Source: Pseudomonas sp. MWU16-30317
Lineage (GTDB): Bacteria > Pseudomonadota > Gammaproteobacteria > Pseudomonadales > Pseudomonadaceae
Assembly (NCBI RefSeq): GCF_020515695.1
Contig: NZ_JAIWJA010000003.1
Coordinates: 620,001 to 684,000, forward strand
DNA length: 64,000 bases
Reading direction: 5' to 3'
Position 1 is the stretch's first letter. Each line of letters begins with the position of its first letter. Of this stretch, positions 1 through 12,950 are shown piece by piece. Below the pieces are notes generated by a model. That model was not told the DNA's origin and ran no database searches. It was given only the letters and a program-made list of their open reading frames with translations. The position numbers and the translations under genes are program-made.

Positions 1-400
1 GGTAGCGCGCATACAGGCGGCCCTTGGGCACGCTGGCGTCGTACTGTGGATAACCGCACACCAGCGCGTGCGGATGCTGGCGCGAGGTGTCGAGGAAGCG
101 TTGGATGTCCTGCAGGTCGTGTTGGCCGTCGGCGTCCACTTGCAGCGCATGGCTGAAGCCCAGGCGTTGCGCTTCATGCAGGCCGGCCATGACCGCGCCA
201 CCCTTGCCTTGGTTGGCGGCAAGGCTCACCAGCCAGGTGTCGGGCTGCTCGGCCAACGCCTGCAGGACCTCGGCACAGCGCGGGCTGCTGGCGTCGTCGA
301 CCAGCACGCAGGGCAGGCCGGCGCGCAGCAGTTCGGCGACCACCGCGCCGACAGCCTCTTCATGGTTGTACACCGGGATCACTGCGCAGGGCTTATGCAT
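1..400 (-). CDS. Family 2 glycosyltransferase of the aryl-polyene operon (3' end outside window)
   Basis: N-terminal 133 residues of a GT-A glycosyltransferase. It begins [18 protein letters not shown], the usual PxYN(H/N)E nucleotide-sugar entry of family 2, and continues with VDD, NQGKGGAV and QVDADGQHD (the DxD-type metal site). The ATG at 400 overlaps the TAA stop of the upstream ligase gene (ATGCATAA), so translation is coupled. Aryl-polyene clusters carry such a gene (ApeJ type, in some clusters fused to an acyltransferase), thought to help attach the polyene to its lipid or sugar anchor. Whether a C-terminal acyltransferase is present cannot be seen because the gene runs off the left edge. 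Family is clear; cluster role is inferred from neighbours. Confidence 0.85.
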   Translation of the reverse strand, partial: MHKPCAVIPVYNHEEAVGAVVAELLRAGLPCVLVDDASSPRCAEVLQALAEQPDTWLVSLAANQGKGGAVMAGLHEAQRLGFSHALQVDADGQHDLQDIQRFLDTSRQHPHALVCGYPQYDASVPKGRLYARY

Positions 401-2066
401 GCTCGGCCTCGAGGAGGATGCGGCCGCTGGAGCAGGCCGCGCCACCGCTGCGGAAGGTGAAGTAGAGCTTGCCGCGCTCGGCGTCGAATTCCAGTGTCAG
501 GTCCAGCAGGTCGCCGGGGCGTACCAGTTGCTGGAACTTCAGCACTTCCATGCCGGCAAAACGCGGCGGTATCTGCAGTGCCTGGGCCGCCAGCGCCTGG
601 GCCCACTGCACTTGCACCACGCCAGGAAGGACAGGCGTACTGGGGAAGTGCCCGCTGAAGTACGCCAGATCCACGGGTACGCGCAGTTGCAGCAGCAGTT
701 GCTGGCCTGCTTCAACCTGGCTCAGCACCAGCGGCAGTTTTCGCCGCTCCTGGCTGAGCAAGTCATCGATCAGCGCCTGAGGCAGCTTGCCTTGGCTGGT
801 GAAGGGCAGTTGTTCGAGCAAACGCCAGCGCCGCGGCAGCGCCACGGCTTCGCAATGTTGCGCCAGATGTTCGCGCAGCGCCTGGGTGAGGGCGCGCCGG
901 CCGTGATTACGCAGGGCTGCAAGACCTTGCGGGCTGAGGACCAGCAACGCGCCGAGCGCGGCGCGGTTGATGTGCACCACGCCCAGGCGCGCGTCCTCGA
1001 CCCAGGGATGGTCGATCAGCGCGTGTTCGAGCATCGGCAGGGAGAGGCGTTTTTCTTCCAGCTTGACGATGCGATCCAGGCGCCCGAGCAGCTGGAAACG
1101 CCCATCCGCCTGGAACTGCACGGCGTCGGCACTGTGCTCTACGTGGCCGACCGGCAGGTACGGGGAGGCGATGCACAGGGCGCCGTCGGCATCCTGGCTC
1201 AATTCGATATCGGCGAAGGCTTGCCACAAGGCATCACGCTGGCGCCAGGCAATACCGCCGGTTTCCGAGCTGCCGAGGATCTCCGTCGGCCGCTGGCCGA
1301 GGCGTTGTTCCAGCACGTCGGCGGTGTCTGCGGCCAAGGCTCCACCTGAAGAGAACACCTGCTTGACCGCGCTCAGGGCTGGCCAGTCGAGGTTGTCACC
1401 CATGCGTTTGAGCAAGGCCGGGCTGGTGACCCAGGCGAACTCGCGATGCTCGCGGCTGGCGCGTTGCAGGTCCTCGGGGAAGGGCAGTTGGGCGCGCCAG
1501 AAGGGCCGGCCGCTGCACAGCGGCCATAACACTCGGAACAGCAGGCCGTAGATGTGCTGAGTGGCGACGCTGCCGATCAGGCAGGCCTGGCCCAGGGTGG
1601 GCGCCCATAACTGTTCGAGGGCCTGCACTTCGTTGGCCAGTTGGCGCAGGGTTTTGTCGATGCGTTTGGGCTCGCCGCTGGAGCCGGAGGTGCACAGGCT
1701 CAGCAGGCACAGGTCGAGGTCCAGCGCGGCCGGCGCTAGCGTCTCATCGGCGTGCACGCTAAGCGCGGGGTCGCTGTCGGTCAGCCACAGGTCGACCGCA
1801 CTTGCCCAGCGGTGGCGGGTCTGCGGTTGCAGGTCGGCGGGCAGCAGCACGCTGACACCGGCACGCCAGGCGCCGAGCAGCGTTACGGCCAGCTCCCCCG
1901 CATCGGCCAGGTGCACGGCCAGGCGCTTGATGCCCCGGCGTTGCAAGGCCGCTGCCAGGCTCAGAGCGCGGCGCTGCAAGGTCGGTTGATCCAGTGCCGG
2001 GTCGAAGGTGACGGTTCGCCCGGGTAGCGCCTCGAGCAGCAGGTGCTCGAGTTTTATCCATGTCAT
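393..2066 (-). CDS. AMP-dependent acyl/aryl ligase fused to a hotdog dehydratase (ApeH-ApeI type)
   Basis: 557 residues. The N-terminal ~440 residues are an ANL-superfamily ligase with the P-loop [10 protein letters not shown] and the adenine motif GSSETGG. The C-terminal ~100 residues are a FabA/FabZ-like hotdog domain with [20 protein letters not shown]. In aryl-polyene biosynthesis the ligase loads the aryl starter (4-hydroxybenzoate-like) onto an ACP and a dehydratase acts during chain extension; here the two are one polypeptide. I chose ATG 2066 ([10 protein letters not shown]) because it overlaps the TGA of the preceding membrane-protein gene by 4 bp (ATGA); upstream in-frame codons lie inside that gene and do not look like protein. 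Substrate is inferred from context. Confidence 0.85.
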   Translation of the reverse strand: MTWIKLEHLLLEALPGRTVTFDPALDQPTLQRRALSLAAALQRRGIKRLAVHLADAGELAVTLLGAWRAGVSVLLPADLQPQTRHRWASAVDLWLTDSDPALSVHADETLAPAALDLDLCLLSLCTSGSSGEPKRIDKTLRQLANEVQALEQLWAPTLGQACLIGSVATQHIYGLLFRVLWPLCSGRPFWRAQLPFPEDLQRASREHREFAWVTSPALLKRMGDNLDWPALSAVKQVFSSGGALAADTADVLEQRLGQRPTEILGSSETGGIAWRQRDALWQAFADIELSQDADGALCIASPYLPVGHVEHSADAVQFQADGRFQLLGRLDRIVKLEEKRLSLPMLEHALIDHPWVEDARLGVVHINRAALGALLVLSPQGLAALRNHGRRALTQALREHLAQHCEAVALPRRWRLLEQLPFTSQGKLPQALIDDLLSQERRKLPLVLSQVEAGQQLLLQLRVPVDLAYFSGHFPSTPVLPGVVQVQWAQALAAQALQIPPRFAGMEVLKFQQLVRPGDLLDLTLEFDAERGKLYFTFRSGGAACSSGRILLEAEHA

Positions 2067-2608
2067 GCGCGGCCTCTTACGCGTTGTCGGACCCACCATT
2101 CGCCAGCGAACAGCAAGCCCATCAGTCCATAGGCGATCAAGCCGGTATACAGCGTCCACCAGCTCAGTGGCGCCCAGAGAGTCAGGCCTGCGGCGATGAG
2201 GCCGTTGACCAGAAAAAAACCGCTCCACACTTGCGTCACAAGGCGCGTGTAGGCGATGGCCACGGCGGGCAGTTCCGGCTCGCGCAGGCGCGCCAGACGT
2301 TCAACCACCGGTGGACCGTAGATCAGGCTGGAGCCGAACAGCCCGAGCATGAAGGTGCTGATCAGCACCGGGTACCAGCGCAGCAATTGGGCGTTGCCGA
2401 CCACCATTACCAGTACACAGAACGCGATGGCCGCACCGGCCATCCAGCGATTGCCCACTCGAGCCGGGCTGGTCAGCACTCGCGCCAGCCACAGGGCGCC
2501 GAGCAGCAGGCCAAGTTGCCAGGGCTTGAAGTGTTCCAGCCCGAAATACACCACGAAGGGGTACGACAAACCGGCCAACAGCAGGGTGAGGCCGATCAGT
2601 CGACTCAT
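2063..2608 (-). CDS. COG4648-type inner membrane protein of the aryl-polyene operon (ApeG-like)
   Basis: 181 residues with about six hydrophobic helices (LIGLTLLLAGLSYPFVVYFG, AGAAIAFCVLVMVVGNAQLL, LISTFMLGLFGSSLIYG and others) and a short basic C-terminus ([11 protein letters not shown]). Conserved in aryl-polyene clusters as a small membrane protein between the ACPs and the ligase; its biochemical role is not known to me. Its ATG overlaps the stop of the upstream ACP gene by 4 bp, and its own stop overlaps the ligase start by 4 bp, placing it firmly in the operon. Confidence 0.75.
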   Translation of the reverse strand: MSRLIGLTLLLAGLSYPFVVYFGLEHFKPWQLGLLLGALWLARVLTSPARVGNRWMAGAAIAFCVLVMVVGNAQLLRWYPVLISTFMLGLFGSSLIYGPPVVERLARLREPELPAVAIAYTRLVTQVWSGFFLVNGLIAAGLTLWAPLSWWTLYTGLIAYGLMGLLFAGEWWVRQRVRGRA

Positions 2609-2859
2609 GCGGCGGTGCTGACCAGACGATGCACGGCATCGACGACGTCGCCCACGGTGCGTACGGTCTTGAAGTCCTCGGCGGCGATTTTCTTGCCGGT
2701 CTGGCGCTTGATGTGGTCGATCAGGTCGACGGCATCGATGCTGTCGATCTCCAGGTCCTCATAGAGGTTGGCGTCCATCGTGACCTGGGATGGCTCCAGT
2801 TCGAAGAGCTCCACCAAGGCGTCGCGCAGGGTGTCGAAGATGTCATCACGGGTTTGCAT
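2605..2859 (-). CDS. Acyl carrier protein 2 of the aryl-polyene operon
   Basis: 84-residue acidic carrier protein with the phosphopantetheine attachment motif EIDSIDAVDLIDHI; the Ser of DSIDAVD is the predicted modified residue. The second of two tandem ACPs, as expected for the unusual type II PKS that makes aryl polyenes. It starts 9 nt after the stop of the first ACP and overlaps the next gene by 4 bp. The two ACPs are clearly diverged (DSIDAVDL here, DSVDALEL in the other), so they are probably not interchangeable. Confidence 0.92.
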   Translation of the reverse strand: MQTRDDIFDTLRDALVELFELEPSQVTMDANLYEDLEIDSIDAVDLIDHIKRQTGKKIAAEDFKTVRTVGDVVDAVHRLVSTAA

Positions 2860-2868
2860 GGTACGGTC

Positions 2869-3141
2869 TCAGGCTGCCTGTTTGGCCGTGACAAAAGCCG
2901 CGAGGCTGGCCACATTATTGAAGTGATTGCGGGTGTCCTTGGCGTCGGCATCGATCTTGATGCCATAACGTTTCTGGATCGCCAGACCGAGTTCAAGGGC
3001 GTCTACCGAGTCCAGGCCCAGGCCTTCGCCGAAGAGGGGTTGGTCGTCGCCGATGTCCTGCGCGCTGATGTCTTCGAGGCCCAGGGCGTCGATGATCAGC
3101 AGCTTGATCTGCAGGGCGAGGTCCGTGTTCAAATCGCTCAT
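2869..3141 (-). CDS. Acyl carrier protein 1 of the aryl-polyene operon
   Basis: 90-residue ACP starting MSDLNTDLALQIK, with the 4'-phosphopantetheine site GLDSVDALELGLAIQ and a following KYGIKID-like helix III region. Start at 3141 is fixed by a 4-bp ATGA overlap with the upstream acyltransferase stop. Aryl-polyene systems use two ACPs, one mainly for chain growth; which of the pair does so here cannot be told from sequence alone. Confidence 0.92.
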   Translation of the reverse strand: MSDLNTDLALQIKLLIIDALGLEDISAQDIGDDQPLFGEGLGLDSVDALELGLAIQKRYGIKIDADAKDTRNHFNNVASLAAFVTAKQAA

Positions 3142-3935
3142 TTGGCGGCGAGTTCCTTGGTGAAATAGTGGTGCAGATGATCGTTGAGCTTGCGCGACGC
3201 TTGGGGCGCCGAGCTTGCCGCGGTGAAGCTCACAGGGTCTATATCGGCACCGACGTGAAAACTGAAGTGCGGACGTGTGGCTGGAATGCGGTACCAGGGT
3301 TCGGCTTTGGTCAGGGTGGTGGGGCTGACCTTGATGGTGACCGGGGTGATCACGCTGGCGCCGCGCAGGGCGATGGCCGCGCCACCCCGATGGAATACCG
3401 GTGGCTGGCCGGGTGTGGTGCGTGTGCCCTCGGGAAAAATGATCAGCGTCTGACCGCTGCGCAACGCTTGCGCGGCGTCTTCGAGCATGTCCATGCTGCC
3501 GTCGTTGCTGATGTATTGCGCCGAGCGCACCGGGCCGCGTGTCGAGGGGTGGCGCCATAGGCTCTGCTTGACCACGCAGTTGGCGTTGCGCACCAGGCCG
3601 ATCAGGAACACCACGTCGATCAGCGACGGGTGATTGGCGATGATCATCTGCCCCGGGCGGCCGAGCCGTTCTGCGCCGTGCACCTCGAAGGTCAGCACGC
3701 CGCAGCGGCGCATCACTTGAATGAACATCCAGAACAGCCAGCTGATGGTCTGCCGGGCGCGGCGGCGCAAGGCGTCGGGCTCGCGGGAAAGGCGGCCGAG
3801 CAGCGGGAAGACGATCAAGCGCAGGCTCAGGCCACCCAGGCCGAACAGCACAAAGCACGCGGCGGTGGCCAGCAGGCGCCAGTAGTAGGCGTTGCCACGT
3901 CGGGCTTTGGTTACAGGGTGCGTTGCCAATTCCAT
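3138..3935 (-). CDS. 1-acylglycerol-3-phosphate-type (LPLAT) acyltransferase, ApeD-like
   Basis: 265 residues. One strong N-terminal membrane segment (LLATAACFVLFGLGGLSLRL) is followed by the PlsC/LPLAT signature: NHPSLID gives the catalytic HX4D and IIFPEGTRTTPGQ is the second block. In aryl-polyene clusters this family is proposed to take part in transferring the chain to its membrane anchor. The 5' end overlaps the upstream KS-like gene by 25 bp and the 3' end overlaps the first ACP by 4 bp. Enzyme family is certain; the acyl acceptor is not visible. Confidence 0.88.
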   Translation of the reverse strand: MELATHPVTKARRGNAYYWRLLATAACFVLFGLGGLSLRLIVFPLLGRLSREPDALRRRARQTISWLFWMFIQVMRRCGVLTFEVHGAERLGRPGQMIIANHPSLIDVVFLIGLVRNANCVVKQSLWRHPSTRGPVRSAQYISNDGSMDMLEDAAQALRSGQTLIIFPEGTRTTPGQPPVFHRGGAAIALRGASVITPVTIKVSPTTLTKAEPWYRIPATRPHFSFHVGADIDPVSFTAASSAPQASRKLNDHLHHYFTKELAAK

Positions 3936-4633
3936 GTGCGGTGTTCCCAGTGGTGTTGGCAGGCGGGATGGTTGCCGAGCAGGGTCCCTAGCAGGTTCAG
4001 GGCATGCGGGCGTGGGGTGCGCTGTTTTTGGTGGAGGTTGGGCTCAAGTGTCAGCGTCCATTGCTCACCTGGGGTCAGCAGCAGGGCGACGGCATAGGCG
4101 AAGGGCACGTCGTCGATCCATTGCGCATAGTCCACGGGAGGCTCTTCTTCGCTGAGAATCAGCAACACGGCCGGAGCGCCTTCGCTCAAAAGCGCGGCGG
4201 CCTCCAGCACGCCGTGCTCAAGGCCGTCACCGGCGGCTGCCAGCGCGGTCATCTCGCTGGTCTCGCCACGCATGATCGACCACAGGCCGATCACCGCGTT
4301 ATGCACCGACAGGCTGAACTGGGTCGGCGACAGCGGTTGCTCGGCGGCCAGCTCCTTGAGGATTTCCAGGGTGCGCGGGGTTTCGCCGTGACGGGACACG
4401 AACACCAATGGCAGATCGTTCAGGCCTTCGGCCAGCGGCCAGCCGACCGCGAACGCCATGCGCGCCATCCGGCTCAGGCGCCGACGTTGCATGGCGGGCA
4501 GGAAGGACACGTCGGGGGCCTGGTCTGCCGATGGCGTGAATACGCTCGGGTCCTGGCTCCATTGGCGCCAGTCTGCTTGCGAGGTAAGACCGGGAGCCCA
4601 GGCTCGCCATTGCGCGATATTGAATGTGGTCAC
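3911..4633 (-). CDS. Beta-ketoacyl synthase chain-length-factor-like protein (ApeC type)
   Basis: 240 residues with GTG start (MTTFNIAQWRAWAPGL). Resembles the short N-terminal ketoacyl-synthase-like family found in aryl-polyene operons: features such as FSLSVHNAVIGLWS and EEPPVDYAQWIDD are retained, but no full thiolase-fold Cys-His-His triad is visible, so it is more likely a chain-length or partner subunit than an active condensing enzyme. I chose GTG 4633, preceded by GGGTGGGAA. An open frame extends upstream to about 4825, but its composition is not protein-like and it contains a perfect inverted repeat. First gene of the operon within this window. Confidence 0.75.
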   Translation of the reverse strand: MTTFNIAQWRAWAPGLTSQADWRQWSQDPSVFTPSADQAPDVSFLPAMQRRRLSRMARMAFAVGWPLAEGLNDLPLVFVSRHGETPRTLEILKELAAEQPLSPTQFSLSVHNAVIGLWSIMRGETSEMTALAAAGDGLEHGVLEAAALLSEGAPAVLLILSEEEPPVDYAQWIDDVPFAYAVALLLTPGEQWTLTLEPNLHQKQRTPRPHALNLLGTLLGNHPACQHHWEHRTWNWQRTL

Positions 4634-4749
4634 GAGCTTCTGTTCCCACCCTTTCCAGGGCATGCAATCCATGGCGCCGAGCAGACAACAGTCCACCCAG
4701 ACTCGGTGCCGCGTCGCGGTGGCGGCATTATCCTGATGGCGGTGGGAAG

Positions 4750-4774
4750 GTGCAAATGTTGCTTCCATTTGCAC
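4750..4774. promoter_or_regulatory. Perfect 9-bp inverted repeat upstream of the aryl-polyene operon
   Basis: GTGCAAATG, 7-nt spacer (ttgcttc), CATTTGCAC. It lies about 117 bp upstream of the chosen start of the first operon gene, in the 266-bp gap between trxC and the operon. Geometry suits a dimeric regulator's operator. The binding protein is unknown. Confidence 0.45.
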
Positions 4775-4823
4775 GGCAGCAGTGCTCCCGGCGGATTGCG
4801 GGGAGCTCTGATGCATATGCTTC

Positions 4824-4855
4824 AAGCGCCCGCTACCGTTCGTCTGAGGGCGCTT
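4824..4855 (-). terminator. Candidate terminator hairpin downstream of trxC
   Basis: Arms AAGCGCCC (4824-4831) and GGGCGCTT (4848-4855) form an 8-bp GC-rich stem with a 16-nt loop, 45 bp past the trxC stop. There is no long U-run, so termination efficiency is uncertain. It would separate trxC from the aryl-polyene operon on the same strand. Confidence 0.5.
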
Positions 4856-4899
4856 TGATGCTGTACGGCCGGGTCTGTGACCCTGGTGTTAAAGATCAT

Positions 4900-5340
4900 T
4901 CATGCAGCGACACCCTGGCTCTTGAGCCAGCTCTGCAATTGTATCAACGGCAATGCTCCGCTTTGCCGCGCCACTTCACGCCCGTCCTTGAACAAGATCA
5001 GGCTGGGGATCGAGCGAATCCCCAGTTGCGCCGACAGTTGCGGGTTGGCCTCACTGTCAAGTTTGGCCAGCCGGCACTTGCCCGTCAGTTGCGCCGCCGC
5101 CTGCTCGAACACCGGCGCAAACGACCGGCATGGCCCGCACCACTCGGCCCAGACATCCACCAGCAACGGCAGATCGCCTTTGATCTGGCTGCTGTAGTCG
5201 CCTTGCCTCAGCTCGAAGGGCACGTTCAGCAGCACTCCCTGTTTGCAGCGCCCGCACTTGGGCTGATCGCTCAAACGCTCGGCGGGGATGCGGTTCAGGC
5301 CGTTGCAGTGCGGGCAGGGGATGATCAATGGTTCGGACAT
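4900..5340 (-). CDS. trxC: Thioredoxin 2 (zinc-binding thioredoxin)
   Basis: 146 residues. The N-terminal zinc ribbon has two CxxC pairs (CPHCNGLNRIP and CGRCKQG), followed by a thioredoxin fold with active site WAEWCGPCRSFAP and the cis-Pro loop IRSIPSLILF. TrxC is a cytosolic disulfide reductase, in enteric bacteria induced by oxidative stress. Length and the two-part layout match TrxC rather than TrxA. Monocistronic-looking: a hairpin lies downstream and 311 bp of non-coding DNA upstream with a perfect palindrome that may bear on its control. Confidence 0.95.
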   Translation of the reverse strand: MSEPLIIPCPHCNGLNRIPAERLSDQPKCGRCKQGVLLNVPFELRQGDYSSQIKGDLPLLVDVWAEWCGPCRSFAPVFEQAAAQLTGKCRLAKLDSEANPQLSAQLGIRSIPSLILFKDGREVARQSGALPLIQLQSWLKSQGVAA

Positions 5341-5441
5341 GGCGGGGTTACCGGGTGAGGGCAGATGTTGCCTATGTGGAGCCGCCAGGCTGGATTATCA
5401 AGGTAGGAAGAGATTTGAGAAACGTCCTACGCCGTTATCGG

Positions 5442-5464
5442 AATTATCGCTATTTGCGATAATT
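5442..5464. promoter_or_regulatory. Perfect palindrome AATTATCGC-N5-GCGATAATT in the trxC/selO gap
   Basis: Nine-bp arms around tattt, about 100 bp upstream of trxC (minus) and downstream of selO (minus). AT-rich ends with a GC core are typical of a repressor or activator site; no known Pseudomonas consensus is assigned. Nearby (5430-5442) stands a CCTACGC-N6-CGGAAT motif seen again near 39992. The remainder of the 311-bp gap (5341-5651) shows no coding sequence. Confidence 0.4.
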
Positions 5465-5605
5465 TGGCAGACGCATACAGGCCTGTAGTCAGGCCAATGA
5501 CGTCGTTGATCTCTCAGGCAGCGGCGTATTGGTCGTTTATCGCGTTTCTGCTGACTCGTCCCGGCAGTGACGCCGAATACGACTCGCTGCCACATCGACG
5601 GTGTA

Positions 5606-5632
5606 GGCCCTCGCGTCAGGCGGCGAGGGGGC
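5606..5632 (-). terminator. Candidate terminator hairpin after selO
   Basis: CCCTCGC (5608-5614) pairs with GCGAGGG (5623-5629) over an 8-nt loop, 20 bp past the selO stop. A GC-rich stem without a clear U-tract; may be a weak or Rho-assisted terminator. Confidence 0.4.
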
Positions 5633-5651
5633 TTTCAGTGGCACCTTCACC

Positions 5652-10609
<4,958 letters not shown>

Positions 10610-10648
10610 AGGTAAAAAGTCGGGTAACTCGAAGATTGGATCGGCAGT

Positions 10649-12391
10649 TTAGAGGAACAACCCGGGGCCCGGGCGACTTCCTTCGGGGAATCTGACGCCG
10701 ACTTTGCCAATCTTGTTCCCGTCCATGACCGCAACCGTCCAGATAGTGCTGTTCCATTCGACATGGTCGCCGACCACCGGTGCACCGCCGACCTTCTGGG
10801 CAATGAAGCGGCTGAGCGGCATGTGCGGGTCGACACCGTCGAGTTGCAGGCCATAGAGCGCCGACACCGCACCCAGCTCGGCGTCGCCTTCGAGCACGAA
10901 GTCGCCGAAAAAGCGCAGGTCGAGGCCACGTTGCGGGGCCTGGCTGAACAGTTTGCCGAGTGCTGGCAGGTTGTGCTCGTGACCGATCACACACAGCAGG
11001 TCGCCCACTTCCAGCACCGTACTACCGGACGGGTGGAGCAATTGCTGGCCTCGGAACAGCGCGGCGATGCGGGTGCCCTCGGGCATTTTCAGTTCCCGTA
11101 GCGCAGCGCCGATGCACCATTTTTCGGCGCCCAGGCGGTAGACGAACAGCTCCCACTCGCTGGTGACGTGGACTTCCAGCGCCGACCGGGAGATGGGGGC
11201 CGGGTCCGGCGGTACCGTGACTTTGAGCAGCTTGGCGACCCACGGCAGGCTGGTGCCCTGCACCAGCAGCGACACGAGCACGATGAAGAACGCCAGGTTG
11301 AAATACAGCTGCGCGTGGGGCAGGCCGGCCATCAGCGGAAACACCGCCAGAATGATCGGGACCGCGCCGCGCAGGCCGACCCAGGCGATAAAGCCCTTCT
11401 CGCGGCCATGGAAGGCCTTGAACGGTAGCAGTCCGACGAACACCGACAGCGGCCGTGCGATGAGGATCATCCACAGCGCCAACGCCAGCGCCGGGATGGC
11501 GATAGGCAGCAGGTCGTGGGGGGTAACCAGCAGGCCCAGCACCAGGAACATGCCAATCTGCGCCAGCCAGGCCATGCCGTCGAGCATGTGCAGGATGCCG
11601 TGCCGGCTGCGGATCGGCTTGTTGCCCAGCACCAATCCGCACAGGTACACCGCCAGAAAGCCGCTGCCATGCAGGGCGTTGGTCAGGGCGAACACCACCA
11701 GGCCGCCGCTGATCACCAGGATCGGGTACAGACCGTTGGCCAGATTGATGCGATTGACCAGCTGCAGCATCAGCCAGCCGCCGCCCAGGCCGATGGCGCC
11801 GCCGATGCCGAATTCGCGAATCAGATGGAACAGCAGGCTCCAGTGCAGGCCTGTCTGGCCGCTGGCGAGCATGTCGATCAGGGTCACGGTGAGGAACACC
11901 GCCATGGGGTCGTTGCTGCCGGATTCGATCTCGAGGCTGGCGCTGACCCGCTCGTTCAGGCCCTTGCCGCCCAGCAACGAAAACACCGCCGCGGCGTCGG
12001 TGGAGCCGACGATCGCGCCGATCAGCAGGCCCTGGATGATGTTCAGGTCGAACAGCCAGGCCGCCATCATGCCGGTCAGCCCGGTGGTGATCAGCACGCC
12101 CACGGTGGCCAGCGACAAGGCCGGCCAGAGCGCCACGCGGAAACTCGCCACCCGTGTGCGCAAGCCACCGTCGAGGAGGATCACCGCCAGTGCCAGGTTG
12201 CCGACCAGATAGGCCGTGGGGTAGTTGTCGAAGATGATACCGCCACCATCGACCCCGGCCGACATGCCGACCGCGAGGATGATGACCAGAATGGGGATGC
12301 CCAGCCGCGAGGACAACGAGCTCACCAGGATGCTCGCACCTACCAGCAACGCGCCGATCAAGAACAGGCTGTTGATGGTCGTCGCATTCAA
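10649..12391 (-). CDS. nhaP2: Potassium/proton antiporter, CPA1 family (CvrA/NhaP2)
   Basis: 580 residues from the TTG at 12391 ([16 protein letters not shown]), which has GGAG 8 nt upstream and matches the family N-terminus; ATGs at 12427/12424 would add 12 residues without a good ribosome site. Twelve or so membrane helices include the ion-binding region [12 protein letters not shown] and [17 protein letters not shown]. The cytosolic tail has a TrkA-C domain ([21 protein letters not shown]) and a CorC/HlyC-like domain ([18 protein letters not shown]). Exports K+ for cell-volume and pH control. Domain content is that of CvrA rather than NhaA/NhaB types. Confidence 0.88.
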   Translation of the reverse strand: MNATTINSLFLIGALLVGASILVSSLSSRLGIPILVIILAVGMSAGVDGGGIIFDNYPTAYLVGNLALAVILLDGGLRTRVASFRVALWPALSLATVGVLITTGLTGMMAAWLFDLNIIQGLLIGAIVGSTDAAAVFSLLGGKGLNERVSASLEIESGSNDPMAVFLTVTLIDMLASGQTGLHWSLLFHLIREFGIGGAIGLGGGWLMLQLVNRINLANGLYPILVISGGLVVFALTNALHGSGFLAVYLCGLVLGNKPIRSRHGILHMLDGMAWLAQIGMFLVLGLLVTPHDLLPIAIPALALALWMILIARPLSVFVGLLPFKAFHGREKGFIAWVGLRGAVPIILAVFPLMAGLPHAQLYFNLAFFIVLVSLLVQGTSLPWVAKLLKVTVPPDPAPISRSALEVHVTSEWELFVYRLGAEKWCIGAALRELKMPEGTRIAALFRGQQLLHPSGSTVLEVGDLLCVIGHEHNLPALGKLFSQAPQRGLDLRFFGDFVLEGDAELGAVSALYGLQLDGVDPHMPLSRFIAQKVGGAPVVGDHVEWNSTIWTVAVMDGNKIGKVGVRFPEGSRPGPGLFL

Positions 12392-12445
12392 GGGCAGTAC
12401 TCCAGTCCGAGGCAAAGCGTGCATCATGCAGGCTGCGTGCCAAGG

Positions 12446-12476
12446 ATAATAACCTGTGTAAATGCATATATGTCAA
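12446..12476 (-). promoter_or_regulatory. Candidate sigma-70 promoter for the antiporter gene
   Basis: Reading the minus strand, TTGACA (12476-12471) is followed by TATTAT (12451-12446) with a 19-nt spacer, or TTATTA with 18. It sits 55-85 bp upstream of the TTG start. The -35 is perfect but the spacer is longer than optimal. Confidence 0.4.
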
Positions 12477-12550
12477 AGGGCTACGGATAAAAGCCTCAGG
12501 CGTCGGCCTGGTAGATAGATACCGCGCCGCCGCCCTGCGGCTCTCTTGAC

Positions 12551-12881
12551 GTGCCAGACCTCTCATCTGCCAAGAGGGTTCTTGCATTGGACGACGGGCA
12601 GTTCATCAGCCATGCGATCTTGGCCTATACCAGCTTTGGCAATTTGATCAACGCGGTCTTTCGCCTGGTCGAGCTGGAGACATTGGCGGGTGGGGAGTTT
12701 CGGCGAGGAAAGTGGCGAAGCCTTTTACTTCATGCGTGTGGACCTGACAGAGGTCGCGGCGATACAGCCCGAGGACAGGGTGTTCGATATGCGCACCGGT
12801 GAACTTTTCAGTCATGCGTCCTATGCCGCCAGGATGCACCCCGGCGCAGAGTTGCTCGTCCGGAGTTTCTTGGCGCACTGA
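12551..12881 (+). pseudogene. Frameshifted small gene of unknown function
   Basis: Two coding-like stretches in different frames. Frame 1 from GTG 12551 reads PDLSSAKRVLALDDGQFIS... up to VELETLAGG near 12690. A shift in the G-rich run around 12688-12695 then leads into FGEESGEAFYFMRVDLTE ... ELFSHASYAARMHPGAELL, ending at 12881. Rejoined they give about 110 residues with plausible composition; each half alone lacks a good start or stop. I do not recognise the family. No convincing ribosome site precedes 12551, so the 5' end may also be lost. Alternatively the second half alone is the only real relic. Confidence 0.4.
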
Positions 12882-12890
12882 GGGATAAGC

Positions 12891-12929
12891 AAAAAAAACC
12901 GGCCTGACGACGCGAGGTCGGCAGGCCGG
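12891..12929 (-). terminator. Rho-independent terminator of putA
   Basis: On the minus strand CCGGCCTG pairs with CAGGCCGG over a 15-nt loop and is followed by eight T's; it begins 22 bp after the putA stop. Textbook intrinsic terminator. Confidence 0.9.
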
Positions 12930-12950
12930 CTGGTCGGCTGGCGGGGTGGG

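Noticed and set aside
4634..4825. N-terminal extension of the chain-length-factor-like protein
   Set aside because: Composition is unlike protein, it contains a perfect inverted repeat, and the family start matches the GTG at 4633.
12391..12427. ATG starts 10-12 codons upstream for the K+/H+ antiporter
   Set aside because: They lack a ribosome site, whereas the TTG at 12391 has GGAG at good spacing and matches the family N-terminus.
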